Below, in pieces: positions 27,786-37,510 of a stretch of 64,000 nucleotides of DNA. The stretch is taken from the NCBI RefSeq assembly GCF_001543105.1, contig NZ_CP014159.1, forward strand, positions 620,001 through 684,000. The letters run 5' to 3'. How positions within the stretch are numbered: the first letter of the stretch is position 1; every line of letters begins with the position of its first letter. The notes under the pieces were generated by a model that saw only the letters and a list, made by a program, of their open reading frames with translations, was not told where the DNA came from and did not search any database. The translations under genes were made by a program, and so were the position numbers. Source of the stretch: Aerococcus christensenii (lineage in GTDB: Bacteria; Bacillota; Bacilli; Lactobacillales; Aerococcaceae).

Positions 27786-29162
27786 TTACCCGTATGCTAT
27801 TTTATATCGGAACCAACTCATAATAAATTGAATGGTTTCATGAACTTTTCGTGTGATTTGAACACCTAAACTGACAGCTTTTACTTCCTCTGTTGGCGAA
27901 AGGGGAGCTTTTAGAAATTTTTGGCCGTTAATATTTTCATAGAAAGAAAGATGCAACCGCTCATCTGCTACTTTTTTGTCCATTACTAAAGGGGCTTTAA
28001 TTTCTAATTGCCCTTCTGTATTGTATTGCACAGAATTTTCAAAATCTGACCAAACATTAACATCTTCTGAATGTTTTTTAGGGAGAAAACAAGCAACGTC
28101 TCTTTGATATTGCAATCGCGTAATCACTTTATTCCCACCATACACACTAACCGGATGACCTTCATTATAAAAAGAACCTTCTTTAGCAAATCTCGTCCAA
28201 ACTAGATGATTCTCTAAGCTTTTTAATAATTTCTTGGTCCCTAAAAAACGTTCCTTATCTGAAGGCGCTCCAAGTGTCACAGCAATAATAGACTGCTGAT
28301 TCATTCTAAAAGTAGCTACTAAACAAGCTCCTGCCTTTTCTTCAGTTCCTGTCTTTAAGCCCGTGACTTGTTTTGTTTCATACTTCATTCCTGGCAACAA
28401 CTGATTCGAATTTTGAAGTGGATAAACAATCTGATCACTCACTTTAAAATTTTTATCAGTAATTTGAGCTCGACGTTGAACATCTGGATAATCCGTTAAT
28501 AAATGCTGAACCAAAACAGCGATAGATCGCGCTGATAATTGATTTTCCGCTTTAGGAGAGACCCCTTCCTTTCCTCCATCCATTCGAAGTCCTGAATGCA
28601 ATCCACTCGCTGAAACCAGTTGATAATCTGAAATATGAAGCTCTTTTAATTTATTTTCCATTAATTGAATAAATTGATCCTCAGACCCAGCAATTTTTTC
28701 AGCTAAAGCTACTGTAGCAGAATTAGCAGAAGCAATAATGATAGCATCTAACAATTGATCCACCGTATAATAATCATCTCCTGCTTGCAGCGGAACATTA
28801 GATAACCCTTCTGCTCTGGAATGTGCCGCTACTTCAGGAGAAATAGAAACTTTACTATCTAACTGTAACTTATCATTAGCTAAATAATCGTAAATAACAT
28901 ATAAAGATAATAACTTTGTTAGTGACGCTATACCATGTAATTGATCAGCTTGTTTTTCATAAAGGATCTGACCTGTCTGTTGATTTATCACTATTCCCGT
29001 TTGAAAAGGGAATTGATAGGTTTGATCTAATTGTTCAGAAAAATTTTGAAGAGAAATCTCTTCAGCTTTTGCTTCTTGTGGAATTATCCCAAAAAAGGAA
29101 GAAAGAATTAAACAAGGAAAAATCCATTTTTTTAAAATTTCTTTATTTCGTCTCTTTTTCAC
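27786..29162 (-). CDS. serine-type D-Ala-D-Ala carboxypeptidase (PBP5/DacA type)
   Basis: 458 residues from a GTG with GGAGG 9 bases upstream; the longer ORF reads back into the kinase gene. A signal peptide ending '..QEAKAEE' comes first. The penicillin-binding motifs are S-L-T-K ('GIASLTKLL'), S-A-N ('IIASANSATVAL') and K-T-G ('TGLKTGTEEKAG'). A PBP5-like C-terminal domain and an amphipathic tail ('HETIQFIMSWFRYK') should hold it on the outer membrane face. It trims the terminal D-Ala from peptidoglycan stems. The start overlaps the kinase stop by 20 bases, so regulator, kinase and enzyme form one operon. Confidence 0.95.
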   Translation of the reverse strand: MKKRRNKEILKKWIFPCLILSSFFGIIPQEAKAEEISLQNFSEQLDQTYQFPFQTGIVINQQTGQILYEKQADQLHGIASLTKLLSLYVIYDYLANDKLQLDSKVSISPEVAAHSRAEGLSNVPLQAGDDYYTVDQLLDAIIIASANSATVALAEKIAGSEDQFIQLMENKLKELHISDYQLVSASGLHSGLRMDGGKEGVSPKAENQLSARSIAVLVQHLLTDYPDVQRRAQITDKNFKVSDQIVYPLQNSNQLLPGMKYETKQVTGLKTGTEEKAGACLVATFRMNQQSIIAVTLGAPSDKERFLGTKKLLKSLENHLVWTRFAKEGSFYNEGHPVSVYGGNKVITRLQYQRDVACFLPKKHSEDVNVWSDFENSVQYNTEGQLEIKAPLVMDKKVADERLHLSFYENINGQKFLKAPLSPTEEVKAVSLGVQITRKVHETIQFIMSWFRYKIAYG

Positions 29163-30324
29163 TGAATTTTTCCTCCTTCTCTTCTTGTTTTTTAGGAATC
29201 TCGAAACTAAAACGTGTAACCCCCTGATCCGATTGAACCCAAATTTTACCATGGTGCAAACGAACAATACTTTCCGAAATCGCCAACCCTAATCCACTTC
29301 CTTTGGTGGTACGTGAAGGATCCACACGATAAAAGCGTTGGAAGAGATTATCTAAAGCTTCTTTAGGAATTTGCGTACCGTCATTAGCAATCGTAAATTT
29401 TACCTTCTCTTTCTGGTCTTCTAATATTAAACAAATATACTGGCCTTCCCCTCCATATTTGATAGCATTGGTAATTAAATTTGAAAACACACGGACAATT
29501 TTTTCGGGATCTACTTCTACCATTACTTCATCTACTTCAGGAAGTTTTAAAATCATTTTTCGCCCCACTTCACTCGCTTCTAACTCAAACTCAACGCTCA
29601 ATTGTTCAAGCAAGCGCACAACATTCGTGTTCACTGGATGAATAGTTGAATTTACTTGACTAACTTTCGTATATTCAAACAAATCCTCTACCATTTTTTG
29701 CATTTGAAGAGCTTTTGTATAACTGATTTTGACATATTTCTTCATTTGATCAACATCTTGACATTGTTCATTCTCAATCAATCCTAAATAGCCAATGATA
29801 GAAGTGAGGGGGGTACGAATATCATGACTCATGTTTCCAATCAATTCATCTTTAGATTCTTCAGAACGCCTTTCTTCTTCCATTGCTTTTACTGTAGAGT
29901 TCACCAATCGATTAATACTAGAAACAATCGGCTCCATGGATGTCATATGATTCGTAGAAATTTTATGATTATAGTTTCCTTGAGCAATGTAGTGTAATTC
30001 TTCTAAAATAAATCCCAGCTGAATCGCCCGATTTCTTTTGTACACTCTCCACATCACCAAAAGACAGCCAGCAATCAAATATAAAATAGTAAAGATAATA
30101 ATAAAGTACTGCCGATATCTAGGGAAAGCTATCAACCACGCTGGATTATTTAAAAGTAATTGAGGATAAATATATTCTGTTATGGAAATAAACACAAATA
30201 TAAATCCAAAATAACCAATCACCAAAAAGGCCAATACGGCGATTGTTTCAAAAAATAGCTCCGTAAAAATTCGCAATTGACGATTAGAGAGCACATTCTT
30301 TTTTATTTTTTTCAATACGCCCAT
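29143..30324 (-). CDS. sensor histidine kinase (VanS/PhoR-like) of the carboxypeptidase operon
   Basis: 393 residues. Two membrane segments (about 20-42 and 72-92) bound a short extracytoplasmic loop. A HAMP-like linker, the HisKA site 'NMSHDIRTPLTSIIGYLG' (His near 165), N box 'NLITNAIKYGG', and G boxes 'FYRVDPSRTTKGSGLGLAI' follow. The short sensor loop fits kinases that read cell-wall or membrane state. The response regulator is directly upstream (30 bases) and the carboxypeptidase overlaps its end, as in VanRS-VanY-like arrangements. No vanHAX genes are present, so a resistance role is not implied. Confidence 0.94.
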   Translation of the reverse strand: MGVLKKIKKNVLSNRQLRIFTELFFETIAVLAFLVIGYFGFIFVFISITEYIYPQLLLNNPAWLIAFPRYRQYFIIIFTILYLIAGCLLVMWRVYKRNRAIQLGFILEELHYIAQGNYNHKISTNHMTSMEPIVSSINRLVNSTVKAMEEERRSEESKDELIGNMSHDIRTPLTSIIGYLGLIENEQCQDVDQMKKYVKISYTKALQMQKMVEDLFEYTKVSQVNSTIHPVNTNVVRLLEQLSVEFELEASEVGRKMILKLPEVDEVMVEVDPEKIVRVFSNLITNAIKYGGEGQYICLILEDQKEKVKFTIANDGTQIPKEALDNLFQRFYRVDPSRTTKGSGLGLAISESIVRLHHGKIWVQSDQGVTRFSFEIPKKQEEKEEKFSEKETK

Positions 30325-30353
30325 TTCCCTAGCTTATCCTCCTTCATTATTCG

Positions 30354-31052
30354 CTAGTCCTGAGAATGGTCAGAAATTTTATAGCCTACTCCCCACACCG
30401 TAGAAATAACCTTATCTCCGCCTGTAGCACTCTCAATTTTATCTCTTAGATGGCTAACGTGAACCATAACTGTCTTGGCAGAAACCACTGATTCTTGTTG
30501 CCAAACTCTTTCAAAAATTTCATCAGCTGAAAAGACTTTATTCGGATGACAAGCTAATAAATATAAAATACCAAACTCAAGAGCTGTTAACTGAATAGTT
30601 TGTCCGTCTATCGTTTTCACTTCATGTGAATTCTTGTAAATCACCAAAGGTCCTATTTCAATAATATCGCCGTTATTGGGATCATTGGCTTTTGAACGTC
30701 GCAATAAGGATTTTACACGCGCCATCACTTCCAAAGGATTAAAAGGTTTGGTGACATAATCATCTGCTCCTGTCGTTAATCCTGAAATTTTATCCATATC
30801 CTCTGATTTGGCACTTAATAAAAGAATGGGTGTCTCTACTTCTCGACTTCTTAATTCTTTGACAACCGTTAAGCCGTCTTTGTCCGGCATCATAATATCT
30901 AAAATGATCACGGCAATATCTGGATTTTCGCTAATTTTCTTCAAAGCTTCCTCTCCATCGAAAGCCTGAACTACTTCATAATTTTCATTCATAGAATAAA
31001 TCGTTAATAATTCAACAATTTCTTTATCGTCATCTACAATAAGTATCTTCAC
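30354..31052 (-). CDS. OmpR/PhoB-family response regulator of the carboxypeptidase operon
   Basis: 232 residues from a GTG start (GGGGG 7 bases upstream). The receiver domain has acidic 'VDDDKE' at 6-11, the phosphoacceptor Asp near 52 in 'VIILDIMMPDKDG', Thr/Ser and Lys sites 'LLLSAKSED', then a winged-helix effector domain (about 130-230, 'LTALEFGILYLLACHPNKVFS', 'VMVHVSHLRDKI'). It is the first gene of the regulator-kinase-carboxypeptidase operon and probably also acts on the divergent FemX gene across the 244-base spacer (inference). Confidence 0.95.
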   Translation of the reverse strand: MKILIVDDDKEIVELLTIYSMNENYEVVQAFDGEEALKKISENPDIAVIILDIMMPDKDGLTVVKELRSREVETPILLLSAKSEDMDKISGLTTGADDYVTKPFNPLEVMARVKSLLRRSKANDPNNGDIIEIGPLVIYKNSHEVKTIDGQTIQLTALEFGILYLLACHPNKVFSADEIFERVWQQESVVSAKTVMVHVSHLRDKIESATGGDKVISTVWGVGYKISDHSQD

Positions 31053-31296
31053 AAGGATACCCCCTTTTCTTACTTATAAATTACTGTCATACTCGTTTCT
31101 ATTCTACCAAATCTTATCAAAAAGGCGGACTTGTTCGCTCTAAAATCTCTTTAAGAATTGCTTAAAATCAATATTCTCCATTTAAAATAGTCTGTGAGAT
31201 GTTTAAACTTTGCTAAAATTGAAAGGAAACTTTTTAAAAACTCACCAAGCGTGGTAGTATTAAAACAGCATCTTAAGACACAAGAGGAGTAATCGT

Positions 31297-32553
31297 ATGA
31301 CTACAGCATATCATTCAGTATCTCTCACTGACGAAGAACACAATCATTTTGTAGAAAATCATCCAAACGGAGACTTATTACAACTTACCGACTGGGCACA
31401 AGCTAAAGCTTTTACAGGCTGGCATTACAAAAAAATTGCTATAGCAGATTGCAAAGAACAAGTGCAAGGTGTCTCTCTTCTTTTGTTTAAAGCAATTAAA
31501 GGAACTCCTTGGACTTTCGCCTACGCTTCTAAGGGCTTTGTTGTCGATTATAACAACCATGAAGCAGTCATTGCCTTGAGGAATGCAGCGATTGAAGTAG
31601 CTAAGGAAGAAAAAGCAATCTATCTCAAAATCGATCCTGACCTCCAAAGAGAAGGAAGCGAAAATATTCTCAAATTTTTAACTTCTATTGGTTTTCATCA
31701 TACAGGATTTAAAGATGGAATGAACGAGCAATACATCCAGCCTCGTCAAACCATGTATACCCCTATTGACAAAAATGATGATGATTTATTAGCTTCTTAT
31801 GATACAAAAGCGCGTAATCTTGTAAGAAAGGCACTGAAATCAGGATTAGAAACACAAAAAGCTAGTGGGGAATCTCTGGATGTTTTTGCTCAACTGATGC
31901 AAACCACAGGGGAAAGAGACGGATTCGCAACAAGAAATATCACTTACTTCCAATCTATTTATGAAAAGCTCCATCCTAATGGGCATATGGATTATTTTTT
32001 AATCCGTTTAATGCCTAATCAAATGGCCCAAAAAGCAGAAGAAGAACTTGCTTCTATTCAAAAAGATTTAGAAAAAGTAAGTCAAAAAAAAGACAGTAAA
32101 AAGAAAGAAAATCAACTCAAAGAACTCTCTACTCGTCAAAACAAAACAAAGCAATTAATTGCGGATGCACATGACTTACAAGAAAAATATCCAGAAGGAC
32201 TCCCTCTATCCGGAGCCTTACTCGGTTTCTGTGGTCAAAAATGTTACTATTTATACGCAGCATCAAGCAATGCTTATCGTACTTTAAATCCTAATTATCA
32301 ATTACAATATGATATGATGCGCTATGCACGAAACAAAGGGGCCAAAACATATGACTTTGGTGGAGTAAGTGTTAACCCTTCACCTGATTCTCCCTATTTG
32401 GGCTTATGGCTCTTTAAAAAAATGTGGGGAACTAAGGTTTCAGATAAAATAGGGGAATTCGACTATGTACTGAATAAACCTCTTTACTTCCTTATGACGT
32501 TTGCGTTTCCTCGTATTCGTCACTTTAAACAACATCTTTACAGTAAAAAATAA
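31297..32553 (+). CDS. FemX/MurM-type aminoacyltransferase (FemABX family)
   Basis: 418 residues. Two GNAT-like halves are split by a charged helical coiled-coil arm of about 50 residues ('EEELASIQKDLEKVSQKKDSKKKENQ..', near 245-300), the FemABX layout. C-terminal 'ALLGFCGQKCYYLYAASS', 'YDMMRYARNKGAKTYDFGG' and 'LGLWLFKKMWG' are typical. It attaches the first amino acid of the peptidoglycan cross-bridge to lipid II using aminoacyl-tRNA; which amino acid cannot be read. It is divergent from the wall-related two-component operon. Confidence 0.93.
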   Translation: MTTAYHSVSLTDEEHNHFVENHPNGDLLQLTDWAQAKAFTGWHYKKIAIADCKEQVQGVSLLLFKAIKGTPWTFAYASKGFVVDYNNHEAVIALRNAAIEVAKEEKAIYLKIDPDLQREGSENILKFLTSIGFHHTGFKDGMNEQYIQPRQTMYTPIDKNDDDLLASYDTKARNLVRKALKSGLETQKASGESLDVFAQLMQTTGERDGFATRNITYFQSIYEKLHPNGHMDYFLIRLMPNQMAQKAEEELASIQKDLEKVSQKKDSKKKENQLKELSTRQNKTKQLIADAHDLQEKYPEGLPLSGALLGFCGQKCYYLYAASSNAYRTLNPNYQLQYDMMRYARNKGAKTYDFGGVSVNPSPDSPYLGLWLFKKMWGTKVSDKIGEFDYVLNKPLYFLMTFAFPRIRHFKQHLYSKK

Positions 32554-32560
32554 ATTAAAA

Positions 32561-32598
32561 AGGAGAGTTAACTTTAGGAAGCTAACTCTCCTTTTCTA
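32561..32598. terminator. bidirectional terminator between the FemX and DUF1129 genes
   Basis: AGGAGAGTTA / TAACTCTCCT stem with a 13-base loop, a T-run on both strands, between convergent genes. Confidence 0.9.
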
Positions 32599-32601
32599 TT
32601 A

Positions 32602-33303
32602 TTAAAATTTCGGCTTACTCCATTTCTTCTGAAGGAAATACCGAACCAAAAAGGCAAGAGCAGCGATGAAGAAATACAGAGACGGTGTTAACATCGGATT
32701 AAAAATTGGCGGAAGAAAAGTAACTACCAAACTCAGTAAAAAAATCCATCCTCCAATCACAGCCATCGAAACAAAAACATAACGAATAAATCCTGCTTTT
32801 GTACATTCTGAATTCATTTTTTTACTGTACCGTGCCATAAGAGTCATCGCTAATCCTCCCATAAAGAAGTTGATGATTAAAGCCCCTAGTCCTAATGTCA
32901 ATCCATTAGAAGCTTGTCCATTTGCTAAAAGTTCCATTAAACCTGCAATAGCGCTAAATAATCCTCCAACAAATAAAGCATTGTCTCCCCACATTTGAAG
33001 AAATCTTGGTGGAGCCATTTCTTCCTTCGTCGGTGATTTTTCTAGAACTTCAGCATAATAATAAGGCGTTCCAAATAGTTGTTGGGATGTTTTTCCTAAA
33101 GGTTGCCCTTCAATAAGTTGACCAATGACTTCATGAAGAACGATCTCTTTATTACGTCCTCTTAAGTTTTTATCTGCGATCGCTTTTTCAAATTGAAACA
33201 CAAATTCTTCATTTCGTTTCGTTAATTGCGGACGCCATTCTTCTATTTCCTGTTGAATTTTTTCTAATTGTACTTCTTCTTGTTCTTGATTTTTATTAGC
33301 CAC
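32602..33303 (-). CDS. DUF1129-family membrane protein
   Basis: 233 residues. The first 95 residues are soluble and charged ('RNEEFVFQFEKAIADKNL', 'LIEGQPLGKTSQQLFGTP'), followed by four hydrophobic segments (about 110-130, 135-160, 175-200, 205-225). This is the DUF1129 pattern, commonly found next to ychF in Lactobacillales, as here (13-base gap). Function unknown. Confidence 0.85.
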   Translation of the reverse strand: MANKNQEQEEVQLEKIQQEIEEWRPQLTKRNEEFVFQFEKAIADKNLRGRNKEIVLHEVIGQLIEGQPLGKTSQQLFGTPYYYAEVLEKSPTKEEMAPPRFLQMWGDNALFVGGLFSAIAGLMELLANGQASNGLTLGLGALIINFFMGGLAMTLMARYSKKMNSECTKAGFIRYVFVSMAVIGGWIFLLSLVVTFLPPIFNPMLTPSLYFFIAALAFLVRYFLQKKWSKPKF

Positions 33304-33315
33304 CTTGACGCCTCC

Positions 33316-34413
33316 TTAAACATTGAAACGGAACAGCATAATATCGCCATCTTTAACTTCATAATCTTTACCTTCTGAACGATATTTTCCTGCTTCCTTG
33401 CAAGCTTGCATACTTCCATATTCCATTAAGTCTGTATAGTGAACCGTTTCTGCACGGATAAATCCCCGTTCGAAATCTGAGTGAATCACACCTGCTGCTT
33501 GAGGAGCTCGCATTCCTTTTTTGAAAGTCCAAGCCCGTACTTCTTTTTCGCCAGCTGTAAAGTAAGTTGCCAGTCCAAGTAAAGTATAAGCTTTTTGAAT
33601 CAGAACATCTAACCCAGACTGACTCATTCCCAAATCATCTAAGAACATCTGGCGTTCTTCATCTTCCATCGTTGCTAAATCTTCTTCTAATTTCGCACAA
33701 ACAACGACAACTTCTGCGCCTTCTTTATCTGCAATTTCTTGCACTTGACGAACATAATCATTGTCTCCGTTTGCTGCATCTTCTTCTGAAACATTCGCTA
33801 CATAAAGTACTGGTTTCATTGTTAATAGAAAAAGTTGTTTAACAACTACCATTTCTTCATCCGTTAATTCCACACTACGCGAAGGCTGACCAGCTTCTAA
33901 GGCTTCTTTTAATTTGGAAAGAGCATCAGCTTCTACAACAGCTTCATGTGCTTTAGATTTCGCTACTTTAACCGCTTTTTCGTAGCGTTTATTGACACTT
34001 TCTAAATCAGCTAAGATTAATTCCAAATTAATTGTTTCAATATCATCTTGTGGATTAACATCACCTGAAACATGAGTAATATTCCCATCTTTAAAACATC
34101 TTACCACATGACAAATAGCATCCACTTGGCGAATGTTGGCTAAAAATTTATTGCCTAGTCCTTCTCCCTTACTAGCACCTTTAACAATCCCCGCAATGTC
34201 TGTAAACTCAAAAGTCGTTGGAACTGTCTTTTTAGGATGAACTAATTCCGTAATTTTTATCAAGCGTTCATCAGGGACTTCTACTACCCCTACATTAGGA
34301 TCAATTGTTGCAAAAGGATAATTAGCAGCTTCTACTTGAGATTTGGTAATAGCGTTAAAAAGCGTAGACTTTCCTACATTTGGGAGCCCAACAATTCCAG
34401 CGGTTAATGACAT
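33316..34413 (-). CDS. ychF: redox-regulated ATPase/GTPase YchF (Obg family)
   Basis: 365 residues, the usual length. Walker A '[15 protein letters not shown]', switch region '[20 protein letters not shown]', and the non-canonical base-recognition site '[11 protein letters not shown]' (NxxE rather than NKxD) indicate ATP preference. A helical hairpin and a C-terminal TGS domain follow. It binds ribosomes and is linked to stress responses. It is probably co-transcribed with the DUF1129, DUF951 and parAB genes. Confidence 0.98.
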   Translation of the reverse strand: MSLTAGIVGLPNVGKSTLFNAITKSQVEAANYPFATIDPNVGVVEVPDERLIKITELVHPKKTVPTTFEFTDIAGIVKGASKGEGLGNKFLANIRQVDAICHVVRCFKDGNITHVSGDVNPQDDIETINLELILADLESVNKRYEKAVKVAKSKAHEAVVEADALSKLKEALEAGQPSRSVELTDEEMVVVKQLFLLTMKPVLYVANVSEEDAANGDNDYVRQVQEIADKEGAEVVVVCAKLEEDLATMEDEERQMFLDDLGMSQSGLDVLIQKAYTLLGLATYFTAGEKEVRAWTFKKGMRAPQAAGVIHSDFERGFIRAETVHYTDLMEYGSMQACKEAGKYRSEGKDYEVKDGDIMLFRFNV

Positions 34414-34460
34414 AATTTCTTCACACTTTCTCTCTTATTCTTACTCAGGGAATTTCCCTC

Positions 34461-34676
34461 TTACTTTATTATTTGATTAGGTTCCAATCTTTCTTCTAAA
34501 ACACGTTTCATTTTCTTTTCAAATTCACGTCTCGGCATCATAACCGATTGGGCGCACCCTTGACATTTCATACGAATGTCAGCCCCCATTCGAATAATTT
34601 GCCAGGCATTTGTTTTGCAAGGATGTGGCTTTTTCATTTCTACAATATCATAAAGAGTATAATTCTTATTAACCAT
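34461..34676 (-). CDS. DUF951-family small protein
   Basis: 71 residues from the ATG with AGAGGG 5 bases upstream. The DUF951 pattern 'YDIVEMKKPHPC', 'WQIIRMGADIRMKC' and 'CQGC' (CxxC, possible metal site) and a basic C-terminus are present. It is conserved beside parB and ychF in Firmicutes. Function unknown. The gap to parB is 10 bases. Confidence 0.92.
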   Translation of the reverse strand: MVNKNYTLYDIVEMKKPHPCKTNAWQIIRMGADIRMKCQGCAQSVMMPRREFEKKMKRVLEERLEPNQIIK

Positions 34677-34686
34677 TTTATCCCTC

Positions 34687-35673
34687 TCAATCTTCAAATC
34701 GAATATCAAGAAGATCCAAAATTCGGGTTAAATCTTCTTGCGATAAATACTCAATTTCAATTCTTCCCGCCTGACCCTTAGGTTTGATTTGAACATTCGT
34801 TCCAAATTTATCCATTAAGTGTTCTTCACCGATTAAGAGATATTTTGGCTTTTCTTCTTTTATCATTTTAACTTTAGGTGCTGCTTGAACAGGTTCATTA
34901 AGATTTTGAACAAGTTTTTCTAATTGCCGAACGGTTATCCCTTCATTAACAACCTTATGCGCTAATTTAACTTGCTCTTTCGCGTTTTTAACACCTAAAA
35001 GCGTACGTGCTTGACCCATAGACAATTGCCCTTTTTGTAAATAATTTTTTACTTCTTCACTAAGATCTAATAAGCGCACATAATTTGCAACATGAGCTCG
35101 ACTTTTTCCTAATCGCTGAGCAGCCTCTGCTTGAGTAAGATGCAAGGCACTCATTAAATTTTTATAGGCATGTGCTTCTTCTAAAGGGGTTAAATCTTCC
35201 CGTTGTAAATTTTCGATAATAGCGGTTTCAATCATTTGCTCATCGGTCATATCACAAATAATCGATGGAATAGTCTCCAAACCTGCTAACTTGCTTGCCC
35301 GATACCGTCTTTCTCCGGCAATTATTTCATATCCTTTAATCGCAGAGCGTCGGACAATAATTGGCTGTAAGACCCCTTGTTGAGTAATAGAATCTGCTAA
35401 TTCTTTTAAACTTTCCTGATCAAAATGCGTCCGTGGTTGATATGGGTTTGGGCGAATTTCTGCCAATAAAAGAGAACTCACTTTTTGATCATTTGAGGCA
35501 ACTTCTTTTTTTTCTTCAAAACTATTTTTAATTTCTGTTTCAATAGATTGATTTGAAGAATTACTTAAGTTAGATGCTTCTTCACTGACAGAATCTTTCT
35601 GTAGTAAGGGCGAATCACTAGGGAAAAGTGCTCCAATGCCTTTTCCTAACCCTCGCATTTTTTTATTGGTCAT
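34687..35673 (-). CDS. parB: chromosome partitioning protein ParB (Spo0J)
   Basis: 328 residues. The N-terminal part is poorly conserved, and the ParB/CTPase domain starts near 'LLLAEIRPNPYQPRTHFD', with 'GERRYRASKLAGLETIPSI' as the nucleotide-binding stretch. A helix-turn-helix 'LTQAEAAQRLGKSRAHVANYVRLL' and a C-terminal dimerisation domain follow. It loads on parS sites and spreads as a CTP-dependent clamp. Its start overlaps the parA stop by 11 bases. No perfect parS was seen in this window. Confidence 0.96.
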   Translation of the reverse strand: MTNKKMRGLGKGIGALFPSDSPLLQKDSVSEEASNLSNSSNQSIETEIKNSFEEKKEVASNDQKVSSLLLAEIRPNPYQPRTHFDQESLKELADSITQQGVLQPIIVRRSAIKGYEIIAGERRYRASKLAGLETIPSIICDMTDEQMIETAIIENLQREDLTPLEEAHAYKNLMSALHLTQAEAAQRLGKSRAHVANYVRLLDLSEEVKNYLQKGQLSMGQARTLLGVKNAKEQVKLAHKVVNEGITVRQLEKLVQNLNEPVQAAPKVKMIKEEKPKYLLIGEEHLMDKFGTNVQIKPKGQAGRIEIEYLSQEDLTRILDLLDIRFED

Positions 35674-36427
35674 TCTCTAGCACTTCCTTTGCTAACTGGA
35701 GATAAACTTTTGCTCCCCGTGAACTCATATCGTAATCAATAATAGATAATCCATAAGAAGGTGCCTCTGACAATCGAACATTTCTTGGAATTAAAGTTTC
35801 ATAAACTTTATCGCCAAAATATTTTTTGACTTCTCCAACTACTTCATTACTCAAATTTGTCCTCGCATCAAACATAGTCATGAGGACACCTTCAATTTTT
35901 AACGAAGAATTAAAATGTTTTTGAACCAATTGAATCGTATTCAACAATTGACTTAACCCTTCCAAAGCATAATATTCACTTTGTACAGGAATTAAAATCG
36001 AATCAGCTGCTGTAAAAGCATTAATCGTTAGGTGCCCTAATGAAGGAGGACAATCGATAATCAAGTAATCATAATCCTCTTTTATTTCATCAATAGCTTT
36101 TTTCATTCGTCGTTCACGTTGAGGAAGATTAGTTAATTCAACTTCTGCCCCTGCGAGTTGAATAGTGGCTGGAACTAGGTCAAGATTTTCCCGTGTTGTT
36201 TTTTGAATGGTGGTTCGAATAGGCACCTCATTCACCAAAACATCATAAATATCCACTTCTACACTTGCTTTAGAAATGCCTAGCCCACTCGTCGCATTTC
36301 CTTGAGCGTCACTATCTACTAATAAGACATGTTTTCCTTCATATGCTAATGCAGCCGCCAAATTTACAGCCGTGGTCGTCTTCCCAACACCACCTTTTTG
36401 ATTCGCAATGGCAATTACATTCCCCAT
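35663..36427 (-). CDS. parA: chromosome partitioning ATPase ParA (Soj)
   Basis: 254 residues from the ATG with AGGAGG 7 bases upstream; the ORF extends further back, but into the rsmG terminator. The deviant Walker A 'NQKGGVGKTT' (about residues 8-17), 'LLVDSDAQGNATSG' and 'DYLIIDCPPSLG' are present. It works with ParB in segregation and in tuning replication initiation. In many Firmicutes noc lies between rsmG and parA; here it is missing. Confidence 0.96.
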   Translation of the reverse strand: MGNVIAIANQKGGVGKTTTAVNLAAALAYEGKHVLLVDSDAQGNATSGLGISKASVEVDIYDVLVNEVPIRTTIQKTTRENLDLVPATIQLAGAEVELTNLPQRERRMKKAIDEIKEDYDYLIIDCPPSLGHLTINAFTAADSILIPVQSEYYALEGLSQLLNTIQLVQKHFNSSLKIEGVLMTMFDARTNLSNEVVGEVKKYFGDKVYETLIPRNVRLSEAPSYGLSIIDYDMSSRGAKVYLQLAKEVLENDQ

Positions 36428-36461
36428 GCTTCTTCCTCCTCTGTCAATCTTTCTCATGAAA

Positions 36462-36487
36462 AAAGGGCGAAATGCGATTCGCCCTTT
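36462..36487 (-). terminator. terminator downstream of rsmG
   Basis: AAAGGGCGAA / TTCGCCCTTT with a 6-base loop followed by TTTT on the minus strand, 130 bases after the rsmG stop and directly upstream of parA. Confidence 0.85.
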
Positions 36488-36619
36488 ACGCATTTCTTCC
36501 AAACTCACTCTGTGAACTCTTCGCTTCTTATTTTTATGTCCTTCTTATTGTATCAAAAAAGCATCCTTCGTGCTTAAAATTTCGCAAGAATTCTGTTTGA
36601 TTAGAACCTTCTTTTTTAT

Positions 36620-37345
36620 TTAGAAGGATTGAATAGGTTTCTTTTGAGGTAAGCTGGCCTTACGTGGATATTTTTTAGGAGTTACTTTACGTTTTTGAAT
36701 ACATAAAAGATGCCTTTCTCCTACTTCCTCTGGCAATTCAAAAGCAATATCTTCGGCAAATTTTCCACCTAAAGTCGCAATAGCTGGTTTAGCGGATTGA
36801 ATTTCTTCATCAGCTTTAGCAGCCTTCATTGCCACAAACTGCCCCCCAACTTTTGCGAAAGGTAGGCAATATTCTGCCAATACTTCCAAACGAGCCACAG
36901 CCCTAGCAGTTACAAAATCATAACATTCGCGATGATTGACATCTTGTCCAAAATCTTCTGCACGCCCATGGAAAACTTGCACATGTTGAAGGCCTAAATT
37001 TTCTTTAACTGTCTCCAAGAAGTGAATACGTTTCTTCAAACTATCGACTATTGTTACTTCAAGATGAGGAAAGGCAATTTTTAGTGGAATACTTGGAAAA
37101 CCTGCTCCCGCTCCAACATCCATAAGCTTTAGACTTTCTTTTGTTATATCTACATAAAATGCCAAACTCAGAGAATCATAAAAATGTTTAAGATAAACTT
37201 CCTCTTCTTCTGTAATGGCCGTTAAATTCATTTTCTGATTCCATTCAACCAACAAGTGATAATATTGATCAAATTGAGTCACTTGCTCTTGAGATAAATG
37301 AATCTCGTGAAGCGCTAAAGCTTGTATAAATTCCTTTTGATTCAT
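36620..37345 (-). CDS. rsmG: 16S rRNA (guanine-527-N7) methyltransferase RsmG
   Basis: 241 residues. The S-adenosylmethionine site '[17 protein letters not shown]' (about residues 71-87), '[14 protein letters not shown]' and '[13 protein letters not shown]' are the RsmG pattern. It methylates G527 of 16S rRNA; loss is known to give low-level streptomycin resistance. It is followed by a terminator and parAB, part of the conserved neighbourhood of the origin. An extended -10 promoter (TGCTATAAT) is upstream. Confidence 0.97.
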   Translation of the reverse strand: MNQKEFIQALALHEIHLSQEQVTQFDQYYHLLVEWNQKMNLTAITEEEEVYLKHFYDSLSLAFYVDITKESLKLMDVGAGAGFPSIPLKIAFPHLEVTIVDSLKKRIHFLETVKENLGLQHVQVFHGRAEDFGQDVNHRECYDFVTARAVARLEVLAEYCLPFAKVGGQFVAMKAAKADEEIQSAKPAIATLGGKFAEDIAFELPEEVGERHLLCIQKRKVTPKKYPRKASLPQKKPIQSF

Positions 37346-37382
37346 TCTTTCTCCTTCCTATTTACACAACTTTTTCGATTTG

Positions 37383-37391
37383 ATTATAGCA
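37383..37391 (-). promoter_or_regulatory. extended -10 promoter of rsmG
   Basis: TGCTATAAT on the minus strand, about 40 bases upstream of the ATG; -35 is weak. Confidence 0.6.
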
Positions 37392-37510
37392 TATAAAATC
37401 TAAGCAGAGAATATCTGCACTTTTCGTAAGTAGACAAACCTCTCTTTGGCGCTTAAAATAAAAAAGGAAAATCATATTCGCTATAAAATATATAGAAAGG
37501 AACGTGGCTT

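Noticed and set aside
27786..31052. A vancomycin-resistance (van) cluster
   Set aside because: Regulator, kinase and D,D-carboxypeptidase resemble vanR-vanS-vanY, but no vanH, vanA/B-type ligase or vanX is present; the enzyme is a serine PBP5-type protein, not zinc-dependent VanY.
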